A DNA stretch of 64,000 nucleotides, taken from assembly GCA_002311345.1 (NCBI GenBank), contig DCAA01000026.1:254485-318484 (forward strand), given 5' to 3'. Numbering within the stretch: the stretch's first letter is position 1; each line of letters starts with the position of its first letter. Below the pieces are notes generated by a model. The model worked only from the letters and a program-made list of their open reading frames with translations, was not told where the DNA came from and ran no database searches. The DNA comes from Planctomycetes bacterium UBA1146 (GTDB lineage: Bacteria > Planctomycetota > UBA8108 > UBA1146). The translations under genes and the position numbers were made by a program. This document shows positions 25,095-34,959 of this stretch, piece by piece.

Positions 25095-26558
25095 CTACCC
25101 GAAGAACTCGTCGACCGCCTCTGCCTTGACCAGTTCACGCGGCTGCTTGAGATGGTTGAGAACCATCATCCCGGGTTCGATACCAAAGGAGTGGTATATC
25201 GAGGCGAGCAGTTGCTTCGGATGCACCGGATCCCTCAACGGTGCTGAGCCGGTCTCGTCCGATTCCCCATGGACATAACCACGTTTGATCCCGGCACCCG
25301 CCAGACACGCGGTATAGCAGTAAGGCCAGTGGTCGCGACCATCGTTAGTGTTGGCATTACCCGATGTACTGACACCCCTTTGCGGACTACGGCCGAACTC
25401 ACCGACCGCCACCACCAGGGTTTCATCGAGCATGCCGCGTTCATCGAGATCCTCGATCAACGTCGCAAAACCAGCATCGAGCATCGGTGCCGATTGCGTC
25501 TTCATCCGCTTCGACAGGTCGACATGCACATCCCAGGAGTGGTTATCGGAGTTGGCCACCTTGGGCCAGATCACCTCGACCACCCGGGTTCCCGCCTCGA
25601 TCAATCGACGAGCCAGCAGACAACTCTGGCCGAAGGTATTGCGGCCATAGCGCTCGCGCAGTTTGAAAGGCTCCTGCTCCAGGTTGAACGCATCGCGCGC
25701 CTTTCCGGAAACGATGAGGTTGATCGCCTTGGTGTAGTAATCGTTCAACTTGTATTCCTCGACCGCCTTGTCGATCTGCGGCATCGCCTCGTTGATGGCA
25801 TCACGCATCCTGGAACGTCGCTGCAAGCGATGCGCAAAGACCCCGGGAGCCATCGACAGGTCGTCAACCTTGATCTTGTCCATCTTGGTCATGTTCAGGT
25901 CATCGCCGGGCGGGAACAGGTAGTAGGGATCGTAGGACTTGCCGAGGAATCCAGCGGTCCCCCCCTTGCCGATCACGTTGCTCTCCTGCAACGGTCTCGG
26001 CAGCATCACAAAAGGCAACATCGGAACTTCTGGTGGGCGCATCCGTACCACCTGCGATCCGAAGTTGGGGAAATCTTTGGGGCTGGGTGGCTCCAGTTGT
26101 CCTGAAGGACTGACCTTGTCGGTCGTGTAGCCCGTCATCATCTGATAGATCGCTGCGGTGTGGTTGAACAACCCCTTGGGGGTGTAACTCATCGAGCGAA
26201 TCATCGTCATCTTGTCATTGACCTGGGCGAGTCTCGGCAGCAATTCGGTGAAGTGAATCCCCGGGATCTTGGTGGGAATGCTATCGAACACGCTCTTGAC
26301 GTTGTCGGGCACGTTTTCCTTGGGATCCCATAGGTCGAGGTGACTCGGTCCTCCTTGTAGATACAGCATGATGATGCTCTTGGCCTTGGCCCAACCGGGA
26401 GCACTCTTGACCGCTTCTCTTGCGATCGCCTGCATCTCGAACACCGAGCCAAGGGTTAATCCCAGAAACCCCGCACCACCGATGCGCATCAGATCTCGTC
26501 GGGTCATGTACCCCGAATCACAGAGATCGGAACAATCATCTCCGGGTATCCTCAGCAT
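25095..26558 (-). CDS. DUF1501 secreted protein (sulfatase/alkaline phosphatase-like fold)
   Basis: 487-aa DUF1501 protein with a twin-arginine-type leader (TRRDLMRIGGAGFLGLTLG) after the short MLRIPG... lead usual in this family. Motifs IIMLYLQGGPSHLDLWDPK, FGQSCLLARRLIEAGTRVVEV and VVAVGEFGRSP are family landmarks. Members are nearly always paired with a planctomycete cytochrome (DUF1549/DUF1553) protein, as here, with only 26 bp between the genes. The fold resembles alkaline-phosphatase-superfamily enzymes, but function is unproven. It is expected to be exported. Confidence 0.9.
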   Translation of the reverse strand: MLRIPGDDCSDLCDSGYMTRRDLMRIGGAGFLGLTLGSVFEMQAIAREAVKSAPGWAKAKSIIMLYLQGGPSHLDLWDPKENVPDNVKSVFDSIPTKIPGIHFTELLPRLAQVNDKMTMIRSMSYTPKGLFNHTAAIYQMMTGYTTDKVSPSGQLEPPSPKDFPNFGSQVVRMRPPEVPMLPFVMLPRPLQESNVIGKGGTAGFLGKSYDPYYLFPPGDDLNMTKMDKIKVDDLSMAPGVFAHRLQRRSRMRDAINEAMPQIDKAVEEYKLNDYYTKAINLIVSGKARDAFNLEQEPFKLRERYGRNTFGQSCLLARRLIEAGTRVVEVIWPKVANSDNHSWDVHVDLSKRMKTQSAPMLDAGFATLIEDLDERGMLDETLVVAVGEFGRSPQRGVSTSGNANTNDGRDHWPYCYTACLAGAGIKRGYVHGESDETGSAPLRDPVHPKQLLASIYHSFGIEPGMMVLNHLKQPRELVKAEAVDEFFG

Positions 26559-26584
26559 CTCATCACCTTTCTCTCGAGGATCGA

Positions 26585-29500
26585 TCAGCGGTTGAACAGG
26601 AACGCCGGGCTGTTGATCAGCGCCCAGGCGATATCGTGAACCACCGTCACCCTCCGATTCTTCATTTGCTGCTCACTCAGTCGCATCGCACGTTCCAGTC
26701 GCACCAGTTTCGGAATCGCCGGCACCGGAACCTCGACCCGAGAGAGTTTCTCGCGCAGTTTCTTCAACTTCGGATCCACCGGCCTCGGCTTCTCGGCCTC
26801 GGCCACCTTTTTCTTGTGTTCCTGCGACTTCGGATCGTTGTCCGTGAAGTACGTGAGCAGCAACGCACGCTGCTCTTCACTACGTTGATTCTCATCCAGG
26901 TCCAGAACGCTGGCGATGTTCTCGGGTAAACCAAAGTCCACGGGAACCTGCGATGTCGTCACCCAGACCCTGAATCGGCCGAAGGTGTGATTGGCATCGT
27001 AGTTATGATGGAACGTGAATGACAGGGTCGAACCGACGCCACCGATCGGCTGTTTCAGTTCGTAAGTAACATTATGATCAGACCCCATTTTGGGAGAGAT
27101 GGCCCAGCCAGTGTTATCGATCTTGCCGTCGATGGAGAGGGAGACATCGTAATTGACCTGGCTGAAGTCGGCCTTCGCGTTGTGCAATGCCAACCGGGTG
27201 GGCTCAGAAATAGCATCCCCTTCCGCTGCGGGAGTCCAATCGACCTGGATCTCCGATAGCACGAAGTTGCCATTGCCACGACCCGGCCCACCACCGGTCA
27301 ATCGTTGATCGGCGAGCGCCTCGATCCGGACCGCCGTCACTGCATCCAGATCGGTCGAAGCCGTGAAGGTATAGGTGCCGATGCCGGTCTTGCCGGAGAC
27401 AAATACGGCCCCGTCATCCTCGAGTTCAAACGTCGCCCCACTCGATGCCTGTAGGTATTCCGGCCTCAGCAACACCCAGCGGGTCGCGGAATCCTGAATC
27501 TTCTGCCATTCGAGCAACTTCTCTGGAACCGTCTTGGAGTAGGCTTCCTGCTTGGTCAGCGCCAGGGCGACCGCCTGCTGCTGTTTGCGATCGAGTTCGG
27601 CCTCCCGAGGCGCGATCTCTTCCTCGTAGGTCACCACTTCTCCCCTGGCATCACCGATGTCTGCCTGACGGACCTGTTCGAGTTGTTCAACGATCTGCTT
27701 GGCTTCCTGCTGGTACAGTTCGAATTCCTGCTGCAGTGCCAGGTGATCGCCCTCGATGGCGCCAAACATCGGTACCAAGGAATCGACTTCCTGTTTTGTC
27801 GCCGGACGATTCAGGATTCGCAGATACAACTCCTCGATCAGTTTGCCGTCATCAGGTTGCTGCTCGACCAACTTCGTGATGGCATTGCTAGTATCACTGA
27901 TCGCCTGATCGACAGTCGGACCCGTGACCAGTGCCATGACACTATCGAGACCCAGGTCACCGGATCGGTCACACTCGCAGACACTCTCCCTCGATGCCCT
28001 GCCAAGAGTGGTCAAGAAACCATCCTTCAACTGGATGCCGACATCCGGAAGGGCGGAGGCTCTGGTTCCCTCGGCAACACCGGGAATCCGTGTACTGGTA
28101 CCCAGCACCTGATGGATCGAATCGTACAGTACCTCTGCCGGGAGCCTGCGCGGTGTTGCATGCGAGTAATTGATCCGATCCTCTTCGTTCCACCGGTTGG
28201 GCACGATGGAGAGTTGATAGGTTCTGGATTTGCAAATTAGCGTGATCAACTTTCTCACATCGAAATCGTTGTCGATGAACTCCCGGGTCAAGAAATCGAG
28301 CAGTTCCGGGTTCGACGGCGGGTTTCCGGCACGGATGTCATCGAGAGGGTCGATCAGCCCGACTCCCGTCAGGTAACCCCAGATCCGATTGACGTAACTT
28401 CGAGCGAAGTAACGGTTGTCGGACGAGGTGATCCACGCTGCCAGTTGCTGGCGCCTGCCGGCTCCCTCTGCAACTTCGAACGATGTGTCGAAGGGGAATG
28501 CGGGGGCGGTGACCGCTCCGGTGCGCACGTGGGTCACCTCGCCGGTCCCCTTGTCGGAGATGATCTCGTAGAGCGGCTTGCTGCCCTCGACGGCAGTTCC
28601 CCCGACCTTCATTTTGGCGCTGGCCGGATCGGCCTCGAGCTTCACCTGGGCGAAGAATGCGGCCAGTTCGTAGTACTGATCCTGGGTCCAGCGCTCGAAG
28701 GGATGATCGTGGCACTTGTTACAATTGAACCGAGTGGCCAGGAACAACTGCGTCGTGTTCTCCATCGTTTCGGCGGGGGTTCGCAGGATCTTGAAGTAGG
28801 AAGCCGGGGGATTCTCCTTGTTGGAACCGGATGCAGTCAGGATCTGATGAGCAAACTGGTCGTAAGGAGTGTTCTTCTCGACCTGATCGTGAATCCACTG
28901 ACGGAAACCTGCCGCACCTTCCTTACCGAGAAACTTGCCGTTGACCTGAAGCAGATCTGCCCAGCGGTTGCCCCAGTGAACCACGTAGTCCTCGGATCCG
29001 ATCAACTCATCGATCAGCACCTCACGCTTGACCCTGGTCGCCGTTCCATCCTTGAGAAACGCCCTCACCTGTTCGGCGGTAGGAGGCAATCCGATCAGAT
29101 CCAGCGACACACGACGCAGGAACTCGGCATCATCGCAGAGTTCGGAAGCCTGGAGTTTCATCCGCTTCCACTTGTCTGCGACCAGATCATCGATGCGGTT
29201 GAAGATCTCGAGATCTCGCCAGCGGAAATCAGATCGATCTCCCATCACGGTGAGCGTGGTGGCGACGTAGGCTCCCTCGAAACGCGCCAGCAGCGGCGCT
29301 TCCCCCCTTCTCAGCGTCGTGACGAGACCGGTATCACTGCAGGTGGCGATCTCCGTGTTTCCACTGCTGATGAAGGCCTCTGCAGTGACATCGCGCAGGG
29401 AGCCATCGTCATAGAAAGCAGTGACGCGCACTTGTTGCTCTTCACCGATCTTCTGCACCAGTGGATTATTCGGTGACAGCTCGATGCTACGTACCTTTGG

Positions 29501-31624
29501 CACCTGGTGATCCAACTGGCAACCGGCAGCGATCCAGTCGTGGAGGATCTGGTAGTACCCCGAACCCACCTCGAAACGCTGTCCTCCCTCGTGCGGGACC
29601 GTGGCCGTTGGCTTCAACAGCATCAGGCTGTTTTCGACGGAGGCAAAGTTGACCCGACGAGCCGCATGATCATCGGAAAAGGCGCGCACATCGATGATCG
29701 GGTCGTATCCGCGCAGCGACAGTTTGAAACCGTTCTTGCCCTGTTGAGATCCATGGCATGAGCCTGAGTTACAGCCAGCCTTTGATATGACCGGAGATAC
29801 ATCGCGGATGAAACTCGGCTCGAAGACCGCCTCTCGACCGGACACAGTCACCGGGATCTCGATCGACTGTTCTCCGTGCGTGATCCGTAACCGCGTTTTG
29901 CCATCGCTCCCGGGTCTGACCATACCACCGGTCACGCTCACGATTTCGTCGGTGATCTCGTAGGTCGCCTTGTGCGTCAGATCGATGGAGTGTCCCGAGG
30001 CCTGGATTCCCGTGACGATCAACTGCTGATAGCCGAACTTCTCGGTGATCTCGACAGCGGGCGGATCGACGACCATCGCGACCAGATCGTCGCCCTTCTC
30101 GCCGGACATCGGTGCCGACATCAACACCCGCAAGAGGGCACCATTCTCTCCATCCAGGAAACGCACCAGCCCATCCGCACCCCCGACTGCAATCTCGTTC
30201 TTTTCCGGATGCCAGCACAGTGAGTAGATCGGTATGTCGAAGTCGACGGTCGCGATCTGTTCGATGTTCTTGGCGTGGAACTCCTTGATCTTCTTGTGTT
30301 CGGCGGCACTTCTCGAGGTCGAGACCTTCTCCAGAATCCCCTTCATTCCCTTGGGCAAGGTTCCATCGAAATCGCTGCTGTAGATCGCAACGTAACCTCG
30401 ACCATCAAGACTACTTCCGGCTGCGATGCGTTTACCATCTCCGCGATATCCGAGTCCGAAGATGCGCCCGGTCAATGGAGGGAAGGAACGCAGCAGGTTC
30501 GAGTTGTCCCCGATAACGCGTTTCACCTCTCGATGAATCCGGTAGATCTGGGGCGTGCCATCGGCGCCGCCGACCAGGATCTCCTCCTTGTTCGGATGAC
30601 GATCCACGGCGGCGAGTCCACCTTTGAGAATCGCGGGGGTGATCGAGGTGATGTTGTCGACGAAGCGTTGCGTCTTTACTTCGGTCAACTTCGCGGTCAT
30701 GTCGCGCCCGACGGAAACCACATGAGAGCCATCCAGTGAAAAGACGGTGTCGAGGATCCAGTCAGCGGAAGCACCGCTGAAGAGCACCTCTTTCCCGCTG
30801 GCAGCATCGATGGCACGCAAGGTGTTATCCCCGCAACCGAACGCGATCAACTTACTGTCGGGAGACCAACTGGCTCCGTAGACGGTGTCGAAGGTGACCG
30901 GAACAGAAAGCGACAGTTTCCACTTGTCGGTGTCCCATATCTGCACCTCTCCCATCCGTGCCGGTAGTCCACCGGTCACGGCCAGTTTCTTGCCATCCGG
31001 CGAGAAACTCACCGACTCGATCCGCGCCGAGAGTCCGACCAGACGCTGCATCAAAGTCGAGTTCACGACATCGTGAATCAGCACCTCGTGAAAACCCGAA
31101 ACCGCCAGCCAGCGACCGTCGGGAGAGTAGTCGATGGCGGTCACAATCGGAGGCGACTCGTAGATGGGAGGATTCTGCTGGTCGTACTTCTGCTGGGCAC
31201 TGGGCGGGGTGTCGTCGACCGCTCCCTCGGCGATCCAGCGCCGAATCAACTCGATCTGGGCCGGCTTCAGCGGATCTCCCTTGTTCGGCATCTCTGCCTC
31301 ACCATCGATGGGAGTGATCAGTTCGATCATCAAACTCTGATCCGGCTGATGCGGAATGATCGCCGCTTCTTCGCCACCACCGGCGAGAAGCCGGTCGAAC
31401 TTCGTCATCTGGTACTGGCCCTTGGCCTTGGCCGGTTGATGACAACCGTGACAATTGGCCTGCAGGATGGGGCGGATCTCCCGGTAGAAACTGATCTTGT
31501 CTGCCTCTTGTTCAGGTTTGACATGATCGTCGGCAACCGACGAAATCGTCACCATCAACAGCAGGCACGAGAGCAACGATAATGGAGTGGAAAAGAATGA
31601 TTGGATGGGCATCACTCGGACCAT
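26585..31624 (-). CDS. Giant planctomycete cytochrome with WD40 propeller (PSCyt1-WD40-DUF1549-DUF1553)
   Basis: 1679-aa exported protein. Its order is: signal peptide; c-type haem motif CHGCH near residue 58; WD40-type beta-propeller about 150-550 (blades with DYSPDGRWLAVSG, SFSPDGKKLAV); a CNSGSCHG motif near 617; an Ig-like segment about 720-790; DUF1549 from about 797 with a second haem motif CNKCH near 966; DUF1553 from about 1050; a Glu/Gln-rich coiled coil about 1290-1345; and a C-terminal discoidin-like region. GGAAGG precedes the first ATG; the ATG at 31612 is an alternative. The paired DUF1501 gene lies downstream. A role in periplasmic redox or polysaccharide handling is often suggested, not shown. 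Confidence 0.92.
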   Translation of the reverse strand: MVRVMPIQSFFSTPLSLLSCLLLMVTISSVADDHVKPEQEADKISFYREIRPILQANCHGCHQPAKAKGQYQMTKFDRLLAGGGEEAAIIPHQPDQSLMIELITPIDGEAEMPNKGDPLKPAQIELIRRWIAEGAVDDTPPSAQQKYDQQNPPIYESPPIVTAIDYSPDGRWLAVSGFHEVLIHDVVNSTLMQRLVGLSARIESVSFSPDGKKLAVTGGLPARMGEVQIWDTDKWKLSLSVPVTFDTVYGASWSPDSKLIAFGCGDNTLRAIDAASGKEVLFSGASADWILDTVFSLDGSHVVSVGRDMTAKLTEVKTQRFVDNITSITPAILKGGLAAVDRHPNKEEILVGGADGTPQIYRIHREVKRVIGDNSNLLRSFPPLTGRIFGLGYRGDGKRIAAGSSLDGRGYVAIYSSDFDGTLPKGMKGILEKVSTSRSAAEHKKIKEFHAKNIEQIATVDFDIPIYSLCWHPEKNEIAVGGADGLVRFLDGENGALLRVLMSAPMSGEKGDDLVAMVVDPPAVEITEKFGYQQLIVTGIQASGHSIDLTHKATYEITDEIVSVTGGMVRPGSDGKTRLRITHGEQSIEIPVTVSGREAVFEPSFIRDVSPVISKAGCNSGSCHGSQQGKNGFKLSLRGYDPIIDVRAFSDDHAARRVNFASVENSLMLLKPTATVPHEGGQRFEVGSGYYQILHDWIAAGCQLDHQVPKVRSIELSPNNPLVQKIGEEQQVRVTAFYDDGSLRDVTAEAFISSGNTEIATCSDTGLVTTLRRGEAPLLARFEGAYVATTLTVMGDRSDFRWRDLEIFNRIDDLVADKWKRMKLQASELCDDAEFLRRVSLDLIGLPPTAEQVRAFLKDGTATRVKREVLIDELIGSEDYVVHWGNRWADLLQVNGKFLGKEGAAGFRQWIHDQVEKNTPYDQFAHQILTASGSNKENPPASYFKILRTPAETMENTTQLFLATRFNCNKCHDHPFERWTQDQYYELAAFFAQVKLEADPASAKMKVGGTAVEGSKPLYEIISDKGTGEVTHVRTGAVTAPAFPFDTSFEVAEGAGRRQQLAAWITSSDNRYFARSYVNRIWGYLTGVGLIDPLDDIRAGNPPSNPELLDFLTREFIDNDFDVRKLITLICKSRTYQLSIVPNRWNEEDRINYSHATPRRLPAEVLYDSIHQVLGTSTRIPGVAEGTRASALPDVGIQLKDGFLTTLGRASRESVCECDRSGDLGLDSVMALVTGPTVDQAISDTSNAITKLVEQQPDDGKLIEELYLRILNRPATKQEVDSLVPMFGAIEGDHLALQQEFELYQQEAKQIVEQLEQVRQADIGDARGEVVTYEEEIAPREAELDRKQQQAVALALTKQEAYSKTVPEKLLEWQKIQDSATRWVLLRPEYLQASSGATFELEDDGAVFVSGKTGIGTYTFTASTDLDAVTAVRIEALADQRLTGGGPGRGNGNFVLSEIQVDWTPAAEGDAISEPTRLALHNAKADFSQVNYDVSLSIDGKIDNTGWAISPKMGSDHNVTYELKQPIGGVGSTLSFTFHHNYDANHTFGRFRVWVTTSQVPVDFGLPENIASVLDLDENQRSEEQRALLLTYFTDNDPKSQEHKKKVAEAEKPRPVDPKLKKLREKLSRVEVPVPAIPKLVRLERAMRLSEQQMKNRRVTVVHDIAWALINSPAFLFNR

Positions 31625-32000
31625 CTCACCTTCCGATGCACTGAACTGACAGTGGAGAACAATTCCTACAAAATGGTAGCAGAGCCCATGTACCAGTGTC
31701 AGTACGCTGCCAGGGAGTTGTTCATCGCAATCACCCCCTACATCGCCTCACCAGCCGTCCGCCAGTGCTTCTCTGGAGAGAACAGCAGCAAAAGCACACT
31801 GCTATTCCCAGAAGTTCCCTCAACAGCGATTGCTCGTAAATAACCTCAATCAAGCACTTGATCACTGAACAATCGGACCAGATGTATCTGTCCAGAATTC
31901 CATTGACGTATTCGCGCATCTCTCGTGCAATTGAGGATCGGAGGCATCTGTACTCATTCTCTTGTATTGAACGATTGCGATTGCCTTGAGGAGGATTCCA
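31625..32000. other. Divergent intergenic region between the WD40-cytochrome and FG-GAP genes
   Basis: About 376 bases hold no gene I can support. Small open frames on both strands here lack ribosome sites, family resemblance and codon bias. The region should hold promoters for both flanking genes. The high-coordinate end carries a possible -35/-10 pair and the GAGGAGG ribosome site of the FG-GAP gene. Confidence 0.6.
31903..31931 (+). promoter_or_regulatory. Possible sigma-70 promoter of the FG-GAP/UnbV gene
   Basis: TTGACG, a 17-base spacer, then TGCAAT lies about 70 bases before the start codon at 32001. The -35 is close to consensus and the -10 matches 4 of 6 positions. Confidence 0.35.
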
Positions 32001-34025
32001 ATGCAACAGATCAGAGTACGGGCCACCACCCTCGCTCTTCCTTGCATCGCGCTACTTGGAACCTTCTTCTCTGTAAGTATCTGCGGCCAAACTCCCCCGG
32101 TTCCCTATGTCGACGAAGCGGTGATTCGAGGCCTGGATTTTCAGTTTTTGATTGGATCTCCCGGTCTTGGCCAGGGCTTCGCAGCAGTCGATCTCGATCA
32201 GGATGGAGATGCCGACCTGGTTTTGACCGGAGTGGCCGATCTCGTGCAATTTCTGGAAAACGATGGCAACGGTTACTTCACCAATCGAACCGATGTGGTA
32301 AATCCCCCCGTAATAGCCAACGCCGGAGCTATCGCCACTGGAGACCCGGATGGCGACGGAGATCTAGACATCCTGATCATGTCCTGGACTGACCACAACT
32401 ACCTCCTGAGAAACGATGGTAACTTCCAGTTCACTGATATCTCCCAACAAGCAGGGCTCGACCTTCCCGGCAAAAGCGTGGGCGGCGCTTTCGGAGATCT
32501 CAATGGGGATGACTGGGTTGATCTACTGATCGTCACAGGAGGCGCCGGATCATCGTTATCTGCCGACCACCTCTTCTTCAACGATGGTCAAGGTAACTTC
32601 CTTCCATCTTCACAAATCGCAGCGTTTTCTCTGGAAGAACCAGGCATGCAGGGGATGCTGCAGGACTTTGATCTCGACGGAGACCTCGACATATACATCT
32701 CCAATGACAAGGGCTACAGCGGTGGCTACCCCAACCGGATGTTTGAAAATCAGGGAGGCTTTTTCATCGAACGGAGTGATCTGGGTTCCGGAGTAATCAT
32801 CGATTCGATGGGAATCTGTGCAGGAGATATCAATCTCGACGGAAAGATGGATATCTACTGTACAAATTACGAACTGTCCCACCCTTTGCTGCAAAATGAC
32901 GGGGATTTCGGCTTCAGTGATGTGACATCCACTTATGGAGTCGGGTTCGGAATTGTGAGTTGGGGTGCCTTGTTCTTCGATCACCAACTCGATGGAGATC
33001 TCGATCTATTGGTTCTAGATAGCAGTGCCCCGAACCGACTTTTTGTTCAGGACGGGCCGGCCCCCTGGATAGATAACGCACCCTCGCTGGGCCTCGATTC
33101 TCCTGGATTCAGTTATTGTTGCGCGCATGCAGATGTTGACCTGGATGGAGACATTGACCTCTTCACAGCGGACCACCTCGGTAATTTTCATCTCTTCATT
33201 CATCCCGATGAGGGAAACGGCAACTTCATTCGTCTTGATCCGGTGGCACCTGCCCCCAACCACTTTGCGATCGGTTCACGCGTCGAGATGTTTGATGACA
33301 CGGGAGCACTCCTCTGGGCCGTCCAGCGCGGTGCGGGGCAATACTACAAGTCCGAAGGGGAACTGATCCTTCACCATGGTCTTGCAGATGCAGAAACCGT
33401 GGCAGAGCTCACCGTATTTTTTCCAGGAGGAGCAACCCGAACCCTCACCGATCTTCCCGCAAACGATACATGGAAACTCTTCCACCCCGATCTACTTGGC
33501 GATGGAGACAGGGACGGAGACGTCGACCTCGACGACTATTTCCAATTCGTGCTCGCCGCAGATGCAGGCTTCCAATCCGGCTTCGAGATCTTTGACATGA
33601 ATGGAGATTCCTCCATCGACGTTGTTGATCTGGAAGCGTTGCTCGATCGATATGATGGACCGCTGCTGGACTGCGACGAAGATGGTGTTCTCGACCTGAT
33701 GGAACTGTTCCTGGGCTCTGACACCGACAAAGATGAAGATGGACTGCCCGACGATTGTGATCTGAACTTCATCCGTGGGGACGTCAACATCGATCTGGTC
33801 ATCGACATCGCCGATCCGATCCAGTTGCTCGCGCATCTCTTCTTCGGCAGTCCTTGCTCCTGCATCGCAGCCATCGATGTCAACCACGACGACCAGGTGA
33901 ACATCGCCGATCCGGTCTCTCTGCTGGGTTATCTGTTCAGCGCCACCGCATCACCTGAGGCGCCCTTCCCCGACTGCGGCGATGCACAGGATTCCTACCC
34001 CTGCCTCGGTAGTGGCTGCCCCTGA
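32001..34025 (+). CDS. Secreted FG-GAP/UnbV protein with C-terminal dockerin-like module
   Basis: 674-aa exported protein. After a signal peptide come at least seven FG-GAP/VCBS repeats with Ca-binding loops (DLDQDGDADLV, DPDGDGDLDIL, DVDLDGDIDLF), making a beta-propeller. An UnbV/ASPIC-type domain (IGSRVEMFDDTGALLWAVQ) follows, then EF-hand-like DGDRDGDVDLDDYFQF. The C-terminal dockerin-like duplication has FIRGDVNIDLVIDIADPIQL and VNHDDQVNIADPVSLLGYLF and ends in CLGSGCP. The same terminal module occurs in two proteins near 53-56 kb. The ATG at 32001 is chosen because GAGGAGG lies 6 bases upstream; the longer TTG frame would place the ribosome site inside the gene. Confidence 0.9.
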   Translation: MQQIRVRATTLALPCIALLGTFFSVSICGQTPPVPYVDEAVIRGLDFQFLIGSPGLGQGFAAVDLDQDGDADLVLTGVADLVQFLENDGNGYFTNRTDVVNPPVIANAGAIATGDPDGDGDLDILIMSWTDHNYLLRNDGNFQFTDISQQAGLDLPGKSVGGAFGDLNGDDWVDLLIVTGGAGSSLSADHLFFNDGQGNFLPSSQIAAFSLEEPGMQGMLQDFDLDGDLDIYISNDKGYSGGYPNRMFENQGGFFIERSDLGSGVIIDSMGICAGDINLDGKMDIYCTNYELSHPLLQNDGDFGFSDVTSTYGVGFGIVSWGALFFDHQLDGDLDLLVLDSSAPNRLFVQDGPAPWIDNAPSLGLDSPGFSYCCAHADVDLDGDIDLFTADHLGNFHLFIHPDEGNGNFIRLDPVAPAPNHFAIGSRVEMFDDTGALLWAVQRGAGQYYKSEGELILHHGLADAETVAELTVFFPGGATRTLTDLPANDTWKLFHPDLLGDGDRDGDVDLDDYFQFVLAADAGFQSGFEIFDMNGDSSIDVVDLEALLDRYDGPLLDCDEDGVLDLMELFLGSDTDKDEDGLPDDCDLNFIRGDVNIDLVIDIADPIQLLAHLFFGSPCSCIAAIDVNHDDQVNIADPVSLLGYLFSATASPEAPFPDCGDAQDSYPCLGSGCP

Positions 34026-34035
34026 AAATTAAGAT

Positions 34036-34935
34036 CTAGTTCGTTTTCCGGGGCACACGCTTGCCGGCCAGAGCTTCGAAGTAGGCACGTTGAGCGCGCA
34101 TCGCTTCGACTCTCGCCTCCGGCGGCCGGTCATGCGCCTCCAGCAGCATCCAGCCGTCCCACTTCGCCGCACGCAACAGACCGAACAGGGTATCGTAGGG
34201 GTAACGTTTTTCGTCGAGACGACGCACGTGCAAGGTCCGAGCGAGGCGGCTGCTCACCCGTGCGAAATTCTTCTCGATGCCATCTCCAGCCAGGTCGCTG
34301 TCGTTGCAGTTCCAGCACGCCCCCACCGCCGGGTGATCGGCAATCTCAAGAATCCGTTCGATCAGCGGTAGCGGTGCGCAGGAACCATGCACCTCGAGTC
34401 GAATCTCCTGCCCCATGTCGGCGGCTTCCTTGCCCAGTTGCTGCAGCGACTTGCCGATCCTCTCGATGGTCCGTTCTCGTTCTTCTCCCCGGGGACAATG
34501 ATCCGGTTTGACCTTCACTCCGCTGCCACCGATATCGACACTCAGTCTCAGGAAGGCGCGGGTAGCATCCATCGCGGCCTTCAACTGGGCCGGATCGGCA
34601 TGATGTAACTTCTCGTTTCCACCGATGCCGATACAGGTAACGGGAGAATCATCGAAACGTGCCTTGACCTCGGCTCGCTGTTTCTTGTCGAGGCTCGGCT
34701 CGACTCCGTGGGCGTGGGTGGTGCGCAATTCCACCGCTTCCAGGCCGGAGGATTCGCAACTGTTGATGAGCCGCGGTAGAGAGAGGTCCTGCCCCCACAG
34801 GTAGGTGACCAGGCCGAAGCGGAACTGTGCCGGTGGTAACTCCTCCGGTTCATCCGCCCACAACAACCGAGGTGCGGTGGAGATCAATCCACCGGTAGCC
34901 AGCAATCCCATGATGAGATCACGGCGATCGAGCAT
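34036..34935 (-). CDS. Exported sugar-phosphate isomerase/epimerase-like TIM barrel
   Basis: 299-aa protein of the xylose-isomerase-like (AP-endonuclease 2) superfamily with an N-terminal Tat-like leader (LDRRDLIMGLLATGGLIS). The barrel carries LEAVELRTTHAHGVEP, IRLEVHGSCAP, GACWNCNDSD and MLLEAHD, positions where relatives bind a divalent metal. The ATG at 34935 is chosen, with GGGGAAA just upstream, over a TTG at 34956. It lies 24 bases after the Gfo/Idh gene and is presumably co-transcribed. The pair is common in planctomycetes, where it is thought to process unusual sugars. The substrate is unknown. Confidence 0.85.
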   Translation of the reverse strand: MLDRRDLIMGLLATGGLISTAPRLLWADEPEELPPAQFRFGLVTYLWGQDLSLPRLINSCESSGLEAVELRTTHAHGVEPSLDKKQRAEVKARFDDSPVTCIGIGGNEKLHHADPAQLKAAMDATRAFLRLSVDIGGSGVKVKPDHCPRGEERERTIERIGKSLQQLGKEAADMGQEIRLEVHGSCAPLPLIERILEIADHPAVGACWNCNDSDLAGDGIEKNFARVSSRLARTLHVRRLDEKRYPYDTLFGLLRAAKWDGWMLLEAHDRPPEARVEAMRAQRAYFEALAGKRVPRKTN

Positions 34936-34959
34936 CTTTTCCCCGAACGGGTTCAAACT

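Noticed and set aside
28445..29476. Plus-strand open frame of 343 codons inside the giant cytochrome gene
   Set aside because: Antisense to DUF1549/DUF1553 sequence with intact motifs.
31601..32006. Two small open frames (80 and 91 codons) in the 31.6-32.0 kb intergenic region
   Set aside because: Neither has a ribosome site, hydrophobic segment, motif or codon bias like the neighbours, and they overlap each other on opposite strands.
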